Shown here piece after piece: positions 13,501-27,200 of a DNA stretch of 64,000 bases. The DNA lies in assembly GCF_958295425.1 (NCBI RefSeq), contig NC_081153.1:14723001-14787000 (forward strand). Direction: 5' to 3'. This DNA comes from Solea solea. Taxonomy: Eukaryota; Chordata; Actinopteri; Pleuronectiformes; Soleidae. A program made the translations under genes and the position numbers. Under the pieces are notes generated by a model. It ran no database searches. It was given only the letters and a program-made list of their open reading frames with translations, and was not told where the DNA came from. Each line of letters opens with the position of its first letter. Within the stretch, counting starts at the first letter, position 1.

Positions 13501-16500
13501 CCCTGTTAAAGTTTAAGGGAATAATAGAAACACAATTTGTAGGACACACAGCTGGCGCGCATGTGTATCTGCCGATACCCCCCCCCCCCCATTGATTTAT
13601 AATTGAGCCTCATCATTGCTATATTTTAGACATGAAACAATGCAAATATCACTGTATCTCCACCAGCACCAGGAAACCTGACCGCTAACATAGCTGTTGA
13701 AACACACAAGTGTTTTGAGTTAGGACTATAAATCTGGCTCCACTTACAAGTGGTGGGGGTGTAGGAGCTGTTGCGTGGTGCTCCCTGCGTGCTGGGTGGG
13801 GGCGGCATGGTAGGGGGGGTCAACCTGGACTGTGTCTTGACGTCCGCAGGTGAGTCGGGCATGGTGGAGCGCTTCCCAGTGCGATCTGAAAACAGGACAA
13901 AGAGGAAGAAGAAGGAGAAGAAGAAGAAGAAGAAGAAGGAGAAGATTAGAATGACACGCCTCCATAACAATTTACAGTTCAAGGCTACACATTAAACATC
14001 TGCACACATCTGCACAGTGGCAGGACTTTTGATAACAGCCTTTCGTGAGGCGCATTAGACATTCTCGATGTGGAAGTAGAAGGCTCACCGCCGCCATACG
14101 TCTTGCCACAATGACACTTGTGACGCCTTGTGCCGAGACTGTCAAATCAGAGACGAGCGAAAGGAGAGACTCACAGACACACAGACAGATGCCCGAGAGA
14201 GCTCGCGTAAATCTGCAGCGAGTGCGAGTCTCATTCCTCCACCATCTGTGCCATCCTGCATGCCTGCTGTACAGAACGGCAACAGAACGCCCCTCCCTGC
14301 CCGGCTAACGACTGCAGTGCTCATTACACACACACACACACACACACAGACACACACACTGCCCTAATGCTTGTATCTCTGGATACTTTAGTCACATCTG
14401 TTCAGAAAGGGAACACTGCAGACGGCCAACTAGTCAATCAAAAACAGACCCAAACTCTTCAGACTTCTGTCTCCTTGTAAGATAAAACATTAAAAAAAAA
14501 CACGTTCTGTGATCACATGACCTCTGTGATTTGGCTGGGTCGCTCGAATGACTGTACGGTATAGCATGTGCACGACGAGAGCATCAAGACATTATCAGCG
14601 TCTTGCACTCGTGGGAGGGCTGAGCACATACTGAGCACGATAAGCTCCACCACCTCTCCCTGCAGTGGTATAGTGAGTGTTGAGCCTATCACAGAGTCAA
14701 CAGACTCTTATCACGTGTCTCTGTGGCACATTGTTATAAAAAAGAAAAGAAAAGGGAAAAGATTTAGGAGGATGGAGGAGAGGGAAGGGAAGGGAGGAGC
14801 TGCAAAAGAAACAAAGGCACTATCTACATTGGAAACATACACAGTAGTTCCTCTGTGCCGAGTGTTTGCATCCACAGTGCCAGGTTTGGACAAAATAAAA
14901 GAGAAACGGGCGAGACAGGATCGTCTAAGCCTGTTATAGCAAGGCCCTCGTCTCAGTTAGCACTTGCTGCTGCTGCTGCTGCTGCTGCTGCTGATGTGCA
15001 CTGTGACTAAGTCAATTAGTTACACCAGCTTTGCTTCAGCAGCCCGGCGAGTGAGAGATGGAGTTGTCACTGAAAGTCAGAACAGGAGCGGGATCCACAG
15101 CTGCATCTCTGAAGTCAACGTTTAGGTCGCTTAGGTTTAGGCTGTGTTGACTCATTGAGAAAACAGCACAGGGAATACAGGGAATCAGAATGAAACGAAT
15201 CGAGCAGGCGACAATTCCACAAGTGTCATCGTGTCCAGGAAAAGTAACGTTCATTGAAAGCTTTAATAACAATTTAAACTTGCAGTTCTATTTGTACCTC
15301 TCAGACCATGAGCTAGGAGGGGTTTCGACTGGAAAGGTGGGCTTGATCTGGCTTCCACCAGTGTGGGTGAATTTTAGGATGAAGCCGGAACACAACAGAA
15401 CCTGAAGGTAAAAGATTTAACATGAGTTAGATCCAGTTTTGCCTGATTCATTCACATTTAGGCTTTTGATCCATCCATCCATCTTCTACCACTTTACCGC
15501 ATGCCTCTCTCGTGCAATTTATCATTCATTCATTCACCTCCTACCACTTTTATCCTCCACGTGAGGGTCACTGGTGTTTGGCTTTTGGAAGTACAAATCA
15601 CAAAAGTGTTGCCTTACAACAAAAAGACCCGGGTTCACAACCTGATCTGACCCAGAGCCTCTGTATGGAGTTTGCATATACTTCAGTTTTCTCCTACAGT
15701 CCTAAAACATGCAGACGGTTAATTGGATAAGCTAAATTAGCCGTAAGTGTGAATGTGAGAGTGAATGGCTGTTCGTCTCTGTACGTTGGCCTTATCTACT
15801 TTCACCCTATGAAACAACTGGGATTGCTCCAGTGGCCCCGCGACCCTCATGTGGAGGATGAAAGTGGCAGTGACAGTGAATGAATGAAAAGGTATATCTC
15901 TATACACACTGTGAGCTTGAGCTGAGAAATGAGGGAGCGAAACACAATGGGCAAAATTGCAGGAGAGAGGAGGCATGAATGGACGGTGAGTGGAGATTGA
16001 TGGGGGAAAAAAAAAGGCGGACTGATTAGAAAAGCAGAGGATGGAGAAATGAAGGTGAAAGACAAGTCAATATAAAGGAAAGACAGACAGACAGACAGAC
16101 AGAACAGCGCGACTGTCTAATGTTTTAACTGTCTGTCGTGTCCACTCTGCTGCACACACACACACACAACCACTCTCCATCCTTCCAACCTGGCCAGACA
16201 CAGAAAGGTTTACTACTCTAATTTCACCACAGTAAAAAAAAAAAGAAAAAAAAAGAAATCTGGATCTTACTATTTATTTTATAAACTCAGACTATAGCGG
16301 AATAGTTGGAGGAAACATATAGTCTTACCTCTGGCTGCCAGCTATCATAGCCTGTATGCCTGCCTCAAATATGATCTATGAAAATATATGGTCATTACAG
16401 GAGATGGCCAGGTGACAGGGCCCGAGGTAATTCATCATTTTCCAGTCAAACACAAAGACCTTATATGTGTACACTTAACAAGCCAGCGTTAAATTCAGAG

Positions 16501-19500
16501 AAGTCGCCGTATCACACATGGTTGCACTTACTCCGTTTTAACCGATCTTTGAGCTCATGCTTTTCCACAATTTCTGTGTATTGCTTTTTCTAATTGTGTG
16601 GTCATTTTTGGCCCGGTGGACGCAATCCATTATTAGGTAGTGTGACGTCATTTTAAGGATCAACATTTTTTATAATTGAGGAAATGGAATAGTGTAAGTC
16701 ACGTATCGACCGAGGTTCGATTTGGAATACGACACTGACAGTTAGCTGCGCGTCGATTAAAGAAATGGCGATAAAAAAAAAAGAAAAGAAACCTTTTGTA
16801 AAAAAACACCTTTCAAAGTAACTTGCAAAGTGAAATGCATTAAGAAGGAATAAGCAACACAAACCCTGGACTCAAGATCCACCTGAACTCCCGCATGGAT
16901 GTTCCCGTAGACCCTATGGCGATATGAAAAGATGAGTTCGGTTACAGCCTCGTAATTGGGGATTAACACCTGGGTCAGTTTATCATTGGATGGCAGTCGT
17001 TGGGTAGAGACGAGGGAAACATAAACCCAGAGAGAAACTCATCCGCGATCCCTCAGGAGAGGAAGATGAAGGATAAAGAAAGAATTAGCGCGAAATTCAG
17101 GCTCGGAACAAACACACACTCACCTACAGGCAACAACACATTCTCCCCTCTCTGCACTCATATACACACACGCCCCACGCATACGTCTGAGATTATAAAC
17201 ACCATCTTCTCTGTTTCTGATTTGATTGAGGGCCTTGCAAAGCATATGAGCAGGGCAAAAAAAAAATCAATGGCTTCATACTAACCAACAAGGGCTGCAC
17301 CTAAGCATTCACTCAGCAATTACTATGCCACTTGAATCAATAGCCATGCTGCCTCCACAAAGTCATTTATCCTCTTTTGGGGGGAAAAACATCTTCCAGT
17401 TTGAAGCACATTATTTAAAACACTCAGCCGGGGCTGTGTTTTCATTTTCACCAGCAAAATGTGACATGTGTACGTTAAAATGCTTAAAACGCTTGCCAGT
17501 GTCAGACGAGCCTGACTTTCATCGCGGCTGAATTATGCGAGTGACTCCATGCATAATTCAAATCAAAAAGAACAAGCATTCTTAAACAACCTTGAAAACA
17601 AAGTCGGGCGTCTCCTCCAGCCTAACACACCGGTTAAAAGTTAATGGCTGGACTTAAATGAGCATCTATTGTCCATTTATTAGCCGCGCTGCTGCCCCAT
17701 CAGTTGCATATTGTAGTCAATGCAGCGGATCTGCGGCCAGACGTTTGGAGTGTGTTCCAGAAACAGGACAGATATCGACGTGCAGAGCTTTAATGGACGG
17801 GGGGGGCGGCGGGGGGGGGCGATGAGTGCTTTGACTTTGTCTAACTCACTTTACGACAACTCAGAAGTGCTGCTGTCCAGGATTTAATGGATTGGTTGGA
17901 AGAGGTTGAGGATGGGCGAAGAGGCAGCAACTAGCACTAAAGAAACAGAAGAGGCTTCCACGTGTGTGTTGATTCCTCTGTGCTCTCCACACACGCACGC
18001 ACGCACACGCAGACTCCAACGGTGGCCTTTTCCACGGACGACAGCGACCGAAGCCACGGCGAAGTGGTTTCATGTCAAGCAGCATGAAGGAGCTCTTAGT
18101 ACAAATATTTGTCAAACACTTGGCCATGAGAAAAATCTGGGACCCGGCTCTCACATTACACGCGCGCGCGAACAGTAATTAGAATGATATCTAACTGAGT
18201 TTGTGCTCCCGATAGATTTGTACAAACAAAGTGAGGATTACACTAATAGCAGAGACTTTTAAGCCCTCGAGCATGGTGAGAAATGTTTTTGAATCCACAC
18301 ATTTTTATTTTTTTTTTAATTCTTTATTCTTTTTAATTTAATTTAATTTGCACCAAGTTTTGGCAAACAGTGCCAGGTCCCAGTGCTCGCATGACACGTC
18401 GCATGTGATGTTGAGCTGTGAGTGGTGAGGTTCCTCTCCCACACTGTCTTGATTTAATTGTTTTTTCAAAAGAATAAAGGTTTTTTCCCTATATTTCACA
18501 TAAAAAGGTTAATCTTTTGAGCCACTTCTTCTACTATAAAATGGAACTTAAAGTTCTGGTTTGTAACTTCCTTCATTTCTATCCAAAAAAAAAAAAAGCT
18601 CTGGACAACTACCTGCCACTCACAGGAATGTCTTCACACTTACATCACCCGCTCGCATCGTCCATGATTACGTGATCCTCGGTGTTTATAAAAATCCCCC
18701 TTTCTTTCCTACGCCTTTCTCTCTCGCCCGCTTCTACCCTCTTTCAGCCGAGCTCAAAGAAAGGAGATTTCTATCCCCCCGCCGACTTGTGATGCACGCC
18801 TTTTCCAGGGTTACACAGAAGTTACATCACTCGCCTAAAACAAGGTTGTTGCAATGAGCGATATCTGTGAGCGGCGCGGTCCCTGAGAAACAGTCGAAAA
18901 TGTTACTGAAAGGACTTCAGCTAATCCGCGAGTCGATGCATAAAACACAACGTAATATCGAAGCCTCGCGCGTTTCATCATCCCGCGCAGAGCTAGAAGG
19001 TCATTTTATATTCAAATCACCATGAGAAATGTGGACAACGCTGCCTAAACCTTGGCTTTTCATATCATTCATAAAAGGCAACAATGATTTCAAAGTCCAT
19101 CATCGCCGAGATGGAGTCAAACAATCTCCATTACACACTTCATGAGCTACAATTGCTTCAGCGCGCATGTACGTGTCTGCACGAGTGTGTGTGTGTGTGT
19201 GAGACCCAGAACATGATGTGACAACAGTGGCAGTAATGCACCACCGGGGAGTTCTTCATACAGGCAAATCCCATTCTTCACAACCACAATGGATTTCAAT
19301 CACGCTGGGCGCATTTCTGAGAGTTGGCGGCTGCTGCAACATAAACAATTTGCAGTGCACTGGCGCCTGTGTGCGCGGAATTGTATTAGTCCGACATAAG
19401 ATATCGTCATTATGGAGTTAAATGGAAAAAAAAAATATATATATACAGAGTTACTCACACACACACACACACACGGGCAAACATATAATCAAGACATGCT

Positions 19501-19600
19501 TAACATCTGCAGCTCAACACACACACTGATATGGAGCTGGTGAGGTGACAACGGTGAGGCAGTGAAGCCGCAGGAAGCTTGTGAATGAAGCAAAGTGGTG

Positions 19601-19631
<31 letters not shown>

Positions 19632-21851
19632 CACGCAATAATGTGTGAAGCAAGGGAGAGCGACAGATAGGTAATGGAATAGATGAAGCGATACAGAGAT
19701 GGTGGTGATGGCTCTGTGTGCTGGCACAGATATGGAGAGAGAGAGGGAGAGAGAGGGAGCACAGGACAAACATAAGAGAGAGAGAGAGAGAGAGAGAGAG
19801 ATGAAGATGGAGAGAATGAGAGGACAGATGCTGAGGAACACAGCTGAGGGACAGGTGGGACGATTGAGATTCAGGTGGTGTGCAGGGGAGAAACAAGAGG
19901 CATCTATCGGTATGCAAGTGTAGTAACCCCTCTTCTCTTTTCCATCATCCCCTCCTCTACACACACACACACATACACGCACACACACGCGCGCACACAC
20001 CAACAAGCAGATGGAGCAGTATGCAGAACATGTCCCATCAAACTCCGCCCGCATGTCAGGAAGATGTATGGATGTAACGCCCCACCACAAACCCACAAAC
20101 ACACAAATACATACACAAGCGCTGCAAGGAGGCAAGGACGCACACCCTGAAAGCAAAACAACACAACTCTCTCTCTCTCTGTTTCTCATACACACACAGA
20201 TCACACACAGATTTCCATCATCTCATTTATTTCCCTCCCCAGCAGATGCAGGGTGCCGAGCAGAGCTGCACCACCATCAGTGTGTCCCTTTGGGCTTCAC
20301 ATTTGCTCACTCTTTCTCTCTTGTTTTCAACCTCCCTACCTTTCACTCTCTCTCTCGCTCTCTTTCTTTCACTCCCTCCCTTCCTTCCTTCTCTCTCTCT
20401 GTCACTCCTGGGCAGGCGCACAGTTGTAGATGTAAAATAGGGTCCTGACCTACAGTATATGCACGTCATATTCTATAGACTGAATGAACCATTTTTGTTT
20501 CTCACAGGTCGTCACAGATATCGCACGGTGTTCCTTTTAAATGTGTTATTCAACTGAAAATGAGAATAATGATGTAAAAATGACCATTCTGCAATAAGAT
20601 ATTTATTCAAAACCGTCCAGTCGTCATTGTTGTGAGTAGTAACTGATATTGGAGTGATCTGACTATAAAAACACAGACTATGACCCAAATGAAGTGTAAA
20701 AAAATGTGTCATCAGCGGCCTCCACAGATGTAATGTATGCAAAGACAGGCGGAAGAACAACAGCACAACTACAGTATTTTCTCTCACTGCAACACTGTGT
20801 ATTTACACTCTTTTTTCCAAGCCAGCACAGACATAAGGAGATTTCTGCACCGCACACAAAGGTCTGAACACCATCTGCTCCATCACACAAACATTAACAT
20901 GCACACACCAGTACATGTGTGTGCAAACACAATCATACACACAGAGAAATCCCACAGAACACACACACACACACATACGCAGGCACACTCTGGACAATAA
21001 AACATATGTGATGTATAACATTAGTGGTTCTTCATGCTTCTTTTTTTTTTTTTTTCAAACAATAGATTTATAGCAGTATCTGTTTTACCCATCTGCAGAG
21101 AGGGAAAGGAAGCAAGTGTTAAAGAACAATAAAAATGATTCACGGTGCCTGTTACAAGTCCTCTCAAATCGAACCAATTCCTGCCACATCTTGTTGCCAG
21201 GCAAAATTGAACTACAGGGTCTTATAAAAGAAGAGACAGGCAATGGGAATGGATTGTGGAAAAAAATAATACACTAAGAGCGAGTGGAAGGAGGGGAAGA
21301 AGAGGGTCAGGGAGAGGTAAAGAAAGCATGAGAGTACGTACAGCCGCACAGAACGAGATACAGCGAGGGGGGGGGGGGGGAGTTTTGTCGTCATCATGCG
21401 AGAGGCTGCACCAGAATATAATATCGCCATTAGATGTTTTTCCATGTGGAGCCCGACATATTTAGAAAACCATCGGAGGAACTGTGTTTATTTGTGTGAA
21501 GCCGCTCTGTCATTACCATGAACAACATGATGTCAGAGCGTTGCTTTCTGGAGAAAACGCGGTGGTTATCAATCACATGCACGCCCGGTGTGCGCTCTGT
21601 TTGGCCATTCGGTGGAAGGCGGCCCATTGAAAATTGCTTTCTCTGTACAGTTTGGTTCATCCGCGATGCCACGCCGACACGGGGCCAAGTGGACCCAAAT
21701 GGATCTGGGTGTTTTCCCAGGCAGGACGCTATGCCAGCAGTGGACCGCTCACACTAAACACACTCAGTGCACGTCCTAATGATGAAAACACATGGCCATA
21801 TTTCCCTATGTGTCATGCACAGCTAGAGGCTTACCTTTCCTGCCATTATGA

Positions 21852-21911
<60 letters not shown>

Positions 21912-24223
21912 GTATGTATAAATATGCTGTGTGGCTGACGACTAACATAGCTGCAGCAAATATAAATAACCCACCAGGACGAAACAGCTCATTGTGAGCC
22001 AGACATTTTCGGCTTTCCTGTGGGTAAAAGTGTAGCAGCGTTCACACCATGAGCCACTTGACCGCTGTAGGAACTCATTTAAAATCACTGGTGCATCCAC
22101 TCCATCTTTTAAACACAAACACACTGATACACACTGATTAACCCTTGGTGTTCGCGGGAATAATACACGACTCCTTATATGGACATCCTGGGTGTTTATA
22201 GGTTGCATATTCAGGCTTTAAAAGAAGTGTTTTTTCGTCTGTATGAATGTGTCGTTGAGTCGTTGTGATTCATGTCATATCGCATCTTTAGTCGGGATAT
22301 AATGTAGCGATAATTGTGCAGAAGTAACAAAATAGACCGTTTTTTTTTTCTTTTTCGTATTTCCAAGTGTCACAAACTCAATCCGATTTTAAACATTACA
22401 AGTACTTTTTGCTCAGGTGTGTTTACATAATTGGTGAAAACTACAGATTTTTTACATCAGATTGTGCTGAGAAAAAAAGGGATATAAGACACTCTATATG
22501 GCACATTCTTATAACCTCTGCATATACTGTACGTTTTAACATAGTAATGTAAATAAGCAGCCAAAATTCTCTGTGTTAAAATCTCTGTGTTAAAATCACA
22601 CACACACTGATGGCAGTTTGTATATGCTCCTTCAGCGACATATCATTTAAATGTGTGTGTGTGTGAACATGTGTCCATACTAAAAGGAATCATACTCCTG
22701 TGCTCGAGAGCAGAATCAATTTTCAACAGTCAGTAAAGGCCCCTCATGTTTTACATGTCAGTTATCTTTTACTATGTGGAGACAGGCACAGAAGCACAGA
22801 GGGAACTGAAGGACGGAGGATAGATGGAGAGATGTACAGTGCTGGAAGTTATTGTGTGTGATGTGTAGAGAGAGAGAGAGAGACAGACACAGAGAGACAG
22901 ACATGTGGGGGGGAAACAGAGTTCAAGAAAGAGCGGGCGACAAGTTAGGAAAAGAGAGAGCGGGAGACACCGACGAGAAGGAGTGAAAACGAGAGATAGC
23001 GTGAGCCTGCGAGAGACAGATGGGGAAATCAAACACAAAAGGCAGAGGATGAGCACAGAAAAAAAAAGGGAGGCAGAGGCTAACAGCAAGGCAGGGAGGG
23101 TTCCTGGAGGGACGGTGGGGGGAGGGAACAAACTGTTTGCCTGGTGTTTTCAAAATATCACATGACGGCTGCCATGTGTTGGAAATTACTGCCGCTTAAC
23201 TATCTTCCCCAAAACCGCTCTGAAAAAATATGTCTGCAATTTATGAAATGTGTTCCAGGACTCTGTTAAGTAGAACCAGATTTGCAAAACTGGAAAAAAA
23301 AGAAAAAAAAAATCCCATTGCCCCCTTCACCACCACCTCCACTGAAAACCGCTACTCTTTTCTCTCGACGCTCCCTCTCCCTCCTCTCCTCCCGTCACTC
23401 CTCACCCTGCAGGAGGAGATGTTTAAAAACAGGTCTTAGTCACATCTGGTGAGCAGGGAGCCAGGGAGTGTAGGCTGCTGTGACCTAGCATCAGGGCATT
23501 TTCTGAATTTCTCTGTGTGTGTGTGTGTGTGTGTGTCATATGGTGACCATGGTCATTGTTCCAGGTCCCAGTGTCATTTCACCTCCTCCTCCTCCTCCTT
23601 CTCCTCCTCATCACCAGAACAAAGACTTCACAAATGCATTTTGTTAAATGTATACATTATTTGGGATTCTATTTTTTTTTTTTTACTCCAGTAAAATATA
23701 TGCATTTGATTTTAGAGTATTTGCATATTTTGCTTGAAGATGAAGTTGAAAATATAAAGCCCCCCCTTTTGCTATAAATGGCAGTGACCTTCTGCAGCTA
23801 AACAACACACAAACAAACAAACAAATAAACAAACATGTGACTGTCAACTGAGCTGCTCGAGTATATTTCAGGGGGGACTGGATAAAGCAGAAATTGTGGA
23901 ACAATAATGACTGTCAAATAAATATCGAATGAACAAAACTACCCGTGTGGGTAGCGTCGATTACTTCTGTTGTCTTCTTGTACATGTGTTGCCACAGTCG
24001 TTAGAACAGAGCAGGGAAAAGTTTGCTCAGATGCTGTTAAAGTTAAGTTAATTTGTTGCACACGAGGCGCCTCAGACGAGTGACCCTCCCATGGCAACCT
24101 CCCACTCTGCATAAAACAACAGCAGCTTTTTCAACCAGCACAACTCTGAACTCTGTCCCAAACACCCACCACTGATACTACTAATAGCTTCACCATGACA
24201 ATCATATTGTTTTTCTTTGGCAT

Positions 24224-24264
<41 letters not shown>

Positions 24265-27200
24265 TTAGCTGAGCCACACAGCCTAACAACTCTCCACTGC
24301 TACAGATGGATGCCACCACTCTCTCTGGAACATTGCCAGCGCCCGCTAGTGAACAGCTTGCCTGGCACGGTGTGTGTGTTTGTGTTTGTGTTTGTGTGCA
24401 TGTGTGTGTGTGTGTGTGTACTTGAGCACGCCTGCAGAAACAGTAGCAAAATAGCCTTGCACAGATGGGTGGCCAAAATATCCCCCCACAGACGCATGCT
24501 CGCTCGCACGCATGCACACATGCACACACACATGCACACACACACACACACACAGTATCTTGGTTATGTTTTCTAACCTGCTACTCGCTACCTTGCACAG
24601 CTGCTTCCTCAGAGGCACGTTACTGTACACACTTTCTCCCCGGCATAGTATTCACATAGCAGATGATTGCAGCGACACATAAACACACACACACACACAC
24701 ACATATATATGCGTAGTTACTTCCTGTTTAAAATATGGGAAGTATGAGCCCACACAAGCCATACACACACACAAACATTACCATATTGCCATTGAACACA
24801 CAGACAAGCATATGCATTCTGCACACACACACACACACACACACTCTCACAAACACTTACTAATATGGTCCTTTATCCTCGCTAGCTATTCAGCCTTGTG
24901 TGTAGCTGTTTGTTTTTTTTCCAGCACACGGAGAGAAAACATCAAGGCGTTGAGCTGGAAAGCCTCCAGTGCTGCGTGGCAGTCTGCCAGCGGAGGCCTA
25001 TAGATCGGCATGATCATAGGAGTGTGTTAAGACACATCACTGTTTAATGATTTGACAATGAAATTAAGACATGAAAGCTCTTGCTGGAACAACAGAAGCA
25101 ACAGAGTGCTGTTGCGAGGCAGCTGTGTACAGTTGAAGCTGTTTAAAAAAAAAAAACCCCGCTGGAGGTGTGATGTGAATTCTCGTGAAGGCAAGCTGAC
25201 ATTTCAGGCGCTGACTCCGTTTTTTTTTGGCTTTTCTTTTTGCATTCGCTGCCACCGTGTAGTCACGTAATTCACAAAGTGCTGATTCAGAGCAGACTTC
25301 TCGATGTCATGGAGACGTGTCTTCATCCAGGGTGAGAGGACACTCTTCAAGGATTCATCCAAGGCACAAAAACTTTCCTAAATGAAAAAGTCAGTTGGTC
25401 GACAGCCTGCTAGTCAATGAGCTTAGGTTGCTGGCAGCAGGTTCCCTCACCCCAGTACATAGGGGAGAGCATGGTGGCTGGCGGTGCCAACTGTGCACTG
25501 CATATCTGTGCCAACTCTGCCAGCCTTGCAGTGTCTGTGTGCCAGTGCCATCTGGGAAGAACAGCTCTGTGCTCATACAGTAGCTCTCCTCAACTCAGAG
25601 GGCACAGACGCACACGTGCACCGCTACGCACAAGAAAGCAAGGGCAGCGTGCACAAATATGCATGATATGAACACACACACACACACACACACACATGCA
25701 CATGCACAGCCGGCCACTGACAGCTCACCATCTGTGAGCTGCCTCTGACTTCTCCCTCTGCTTCCCTCTCTGCCCTTGTTTTTTTCTTTCATAAACTCTC
25801 AGTCCCTGTCCTCACTTCCTCACATTCTCTCATCAAGTCTCGTCTGATGCATTTCCAACATACACACGCATGACACAACACGTGTTGTGTCATGCGTGAC
25901 CTCCTGGATTCTGACATTTTACATACAGTATTCTTTGATATTACAGTAGTGTCAATTTAGTCTTGTATAAAGTACCTTAAAAAATGACTTTGGTGGACCT
26001 CAAAGTCACTTTTGTATTATAATATTACTTAAGTAAAAGTCTTAAAGTATAAAGTACTGTACTTAAGTATCAAAAGTCATTTTCTGATATAAAATGTACT
26101 TAAGTTTTAGAAGTAAATGTATTGAAATGAGGAGTTAGGTTTGAGTCATTGTCGCTCAGTGGTAGGTCAAGTTGTCTTTCAACTGGAAGGTTGTGGGTTC
26201 AATTCCTGGCTCTGCTAGTCTCTATGTGTCCTTGAGCAAGACACTGAACCCCATGTTGCAGAGTGTGTATTGTAAAGTAGCTCATCAAGACTAGAAGAGA
26301 CCATAATACCAACTCTTCTTCTTCTTCTTCTGATTTTATTTGGTAGAGTAACAAGTAACAGAGATATTAGAGGAAATGTAGTGGAGTTTCATTTTCTGGT
26401 TACTTGAGCAAAGACAGTGTCTGTGTACAGATGAGATGAGGGACCACGAGACGAGCGGTTCAATCATACTGAAATACTGTTCTTAATAAACACAATTAAG
26501 CAAAAGCAAAAAGAACGTCAGACTTCCCATAACGCATTACTCGAGGCCTTTGAAAAAAAAACGTGGAGACAAAAGGAGTGGATGTGCCTCAGTGAGGAGT
26601 GTTTCTGCAGAGCAGATTGAGTGGAAATGATAACAGCATAAAAAAGAAGAGAACAACAAGAGGATGAGACAGAGGAGAGGAGACGAGGAAGAGGAGGCAG
26701 TATGAGTTCAGGACCGTGGAATTTACATCAAAGAGAAGCTGAAACAGGTCTTTAACAGTTGTGCCTTGGGTGAAAACGCTCGCTCTCATGTGTTTCTCAT
26801 TTAAAGCCTCTGAACCACCGTTTGAAAATGAAGGCTAGAGAGAGACACAAGTTTTTACTTCTGTGGGAACTGCGTGTGTGCACATGTGATTTAGTCAATT
26901 AGCTCATTTAGTGAACAAACGTGGATGTGAATATTAAAAAAAAAGAAGAAATAATCCATACACTTTTCCAGATGGTGTTTCATTTATCTCAATATTTCTA
27001 TCCCTGCATCACAGTTGAACAGCTTGTGTCTTGGAATTCCACCAAGCTATTACTTTCCTCTTCTACAAAACACAACAGTAATATTTTCCATCACAAATAT
27101 CCGCCTGCTTTTTTTCTCTTCTATTCCTCGCTCTATTTACGCTGTACCCGTTCGCTGCCTTTACCCTCGTCTATATACTGTAACTGATTGTTAGTTCCAC

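Noticed and set aside
14075..14110. First exon ATGGCGGCG with donor GTGAGC on the minus strand
   Set aside because: The ATG would join exon 2 out of frame and there is no other support.
19500..20204. 234-codon minus-strand open frame
   Set aside because: Mostly translated CA, GA and CT repeats (VCVCVC, SLSLSL).
21790..21845. Alternative first exon with donor AAAG/GTAAGC on the minus strand
   Set aside because: A donor-like site exists at about 21833, but the preceding sequence is a long TA microsatellite and no promoter-like context is seen.
26140..26230. tRNA gene
   Set aside because: A and B boxes are present but the cloverleaf is not intact and SINE body sequence follows, so it is a retroposon.
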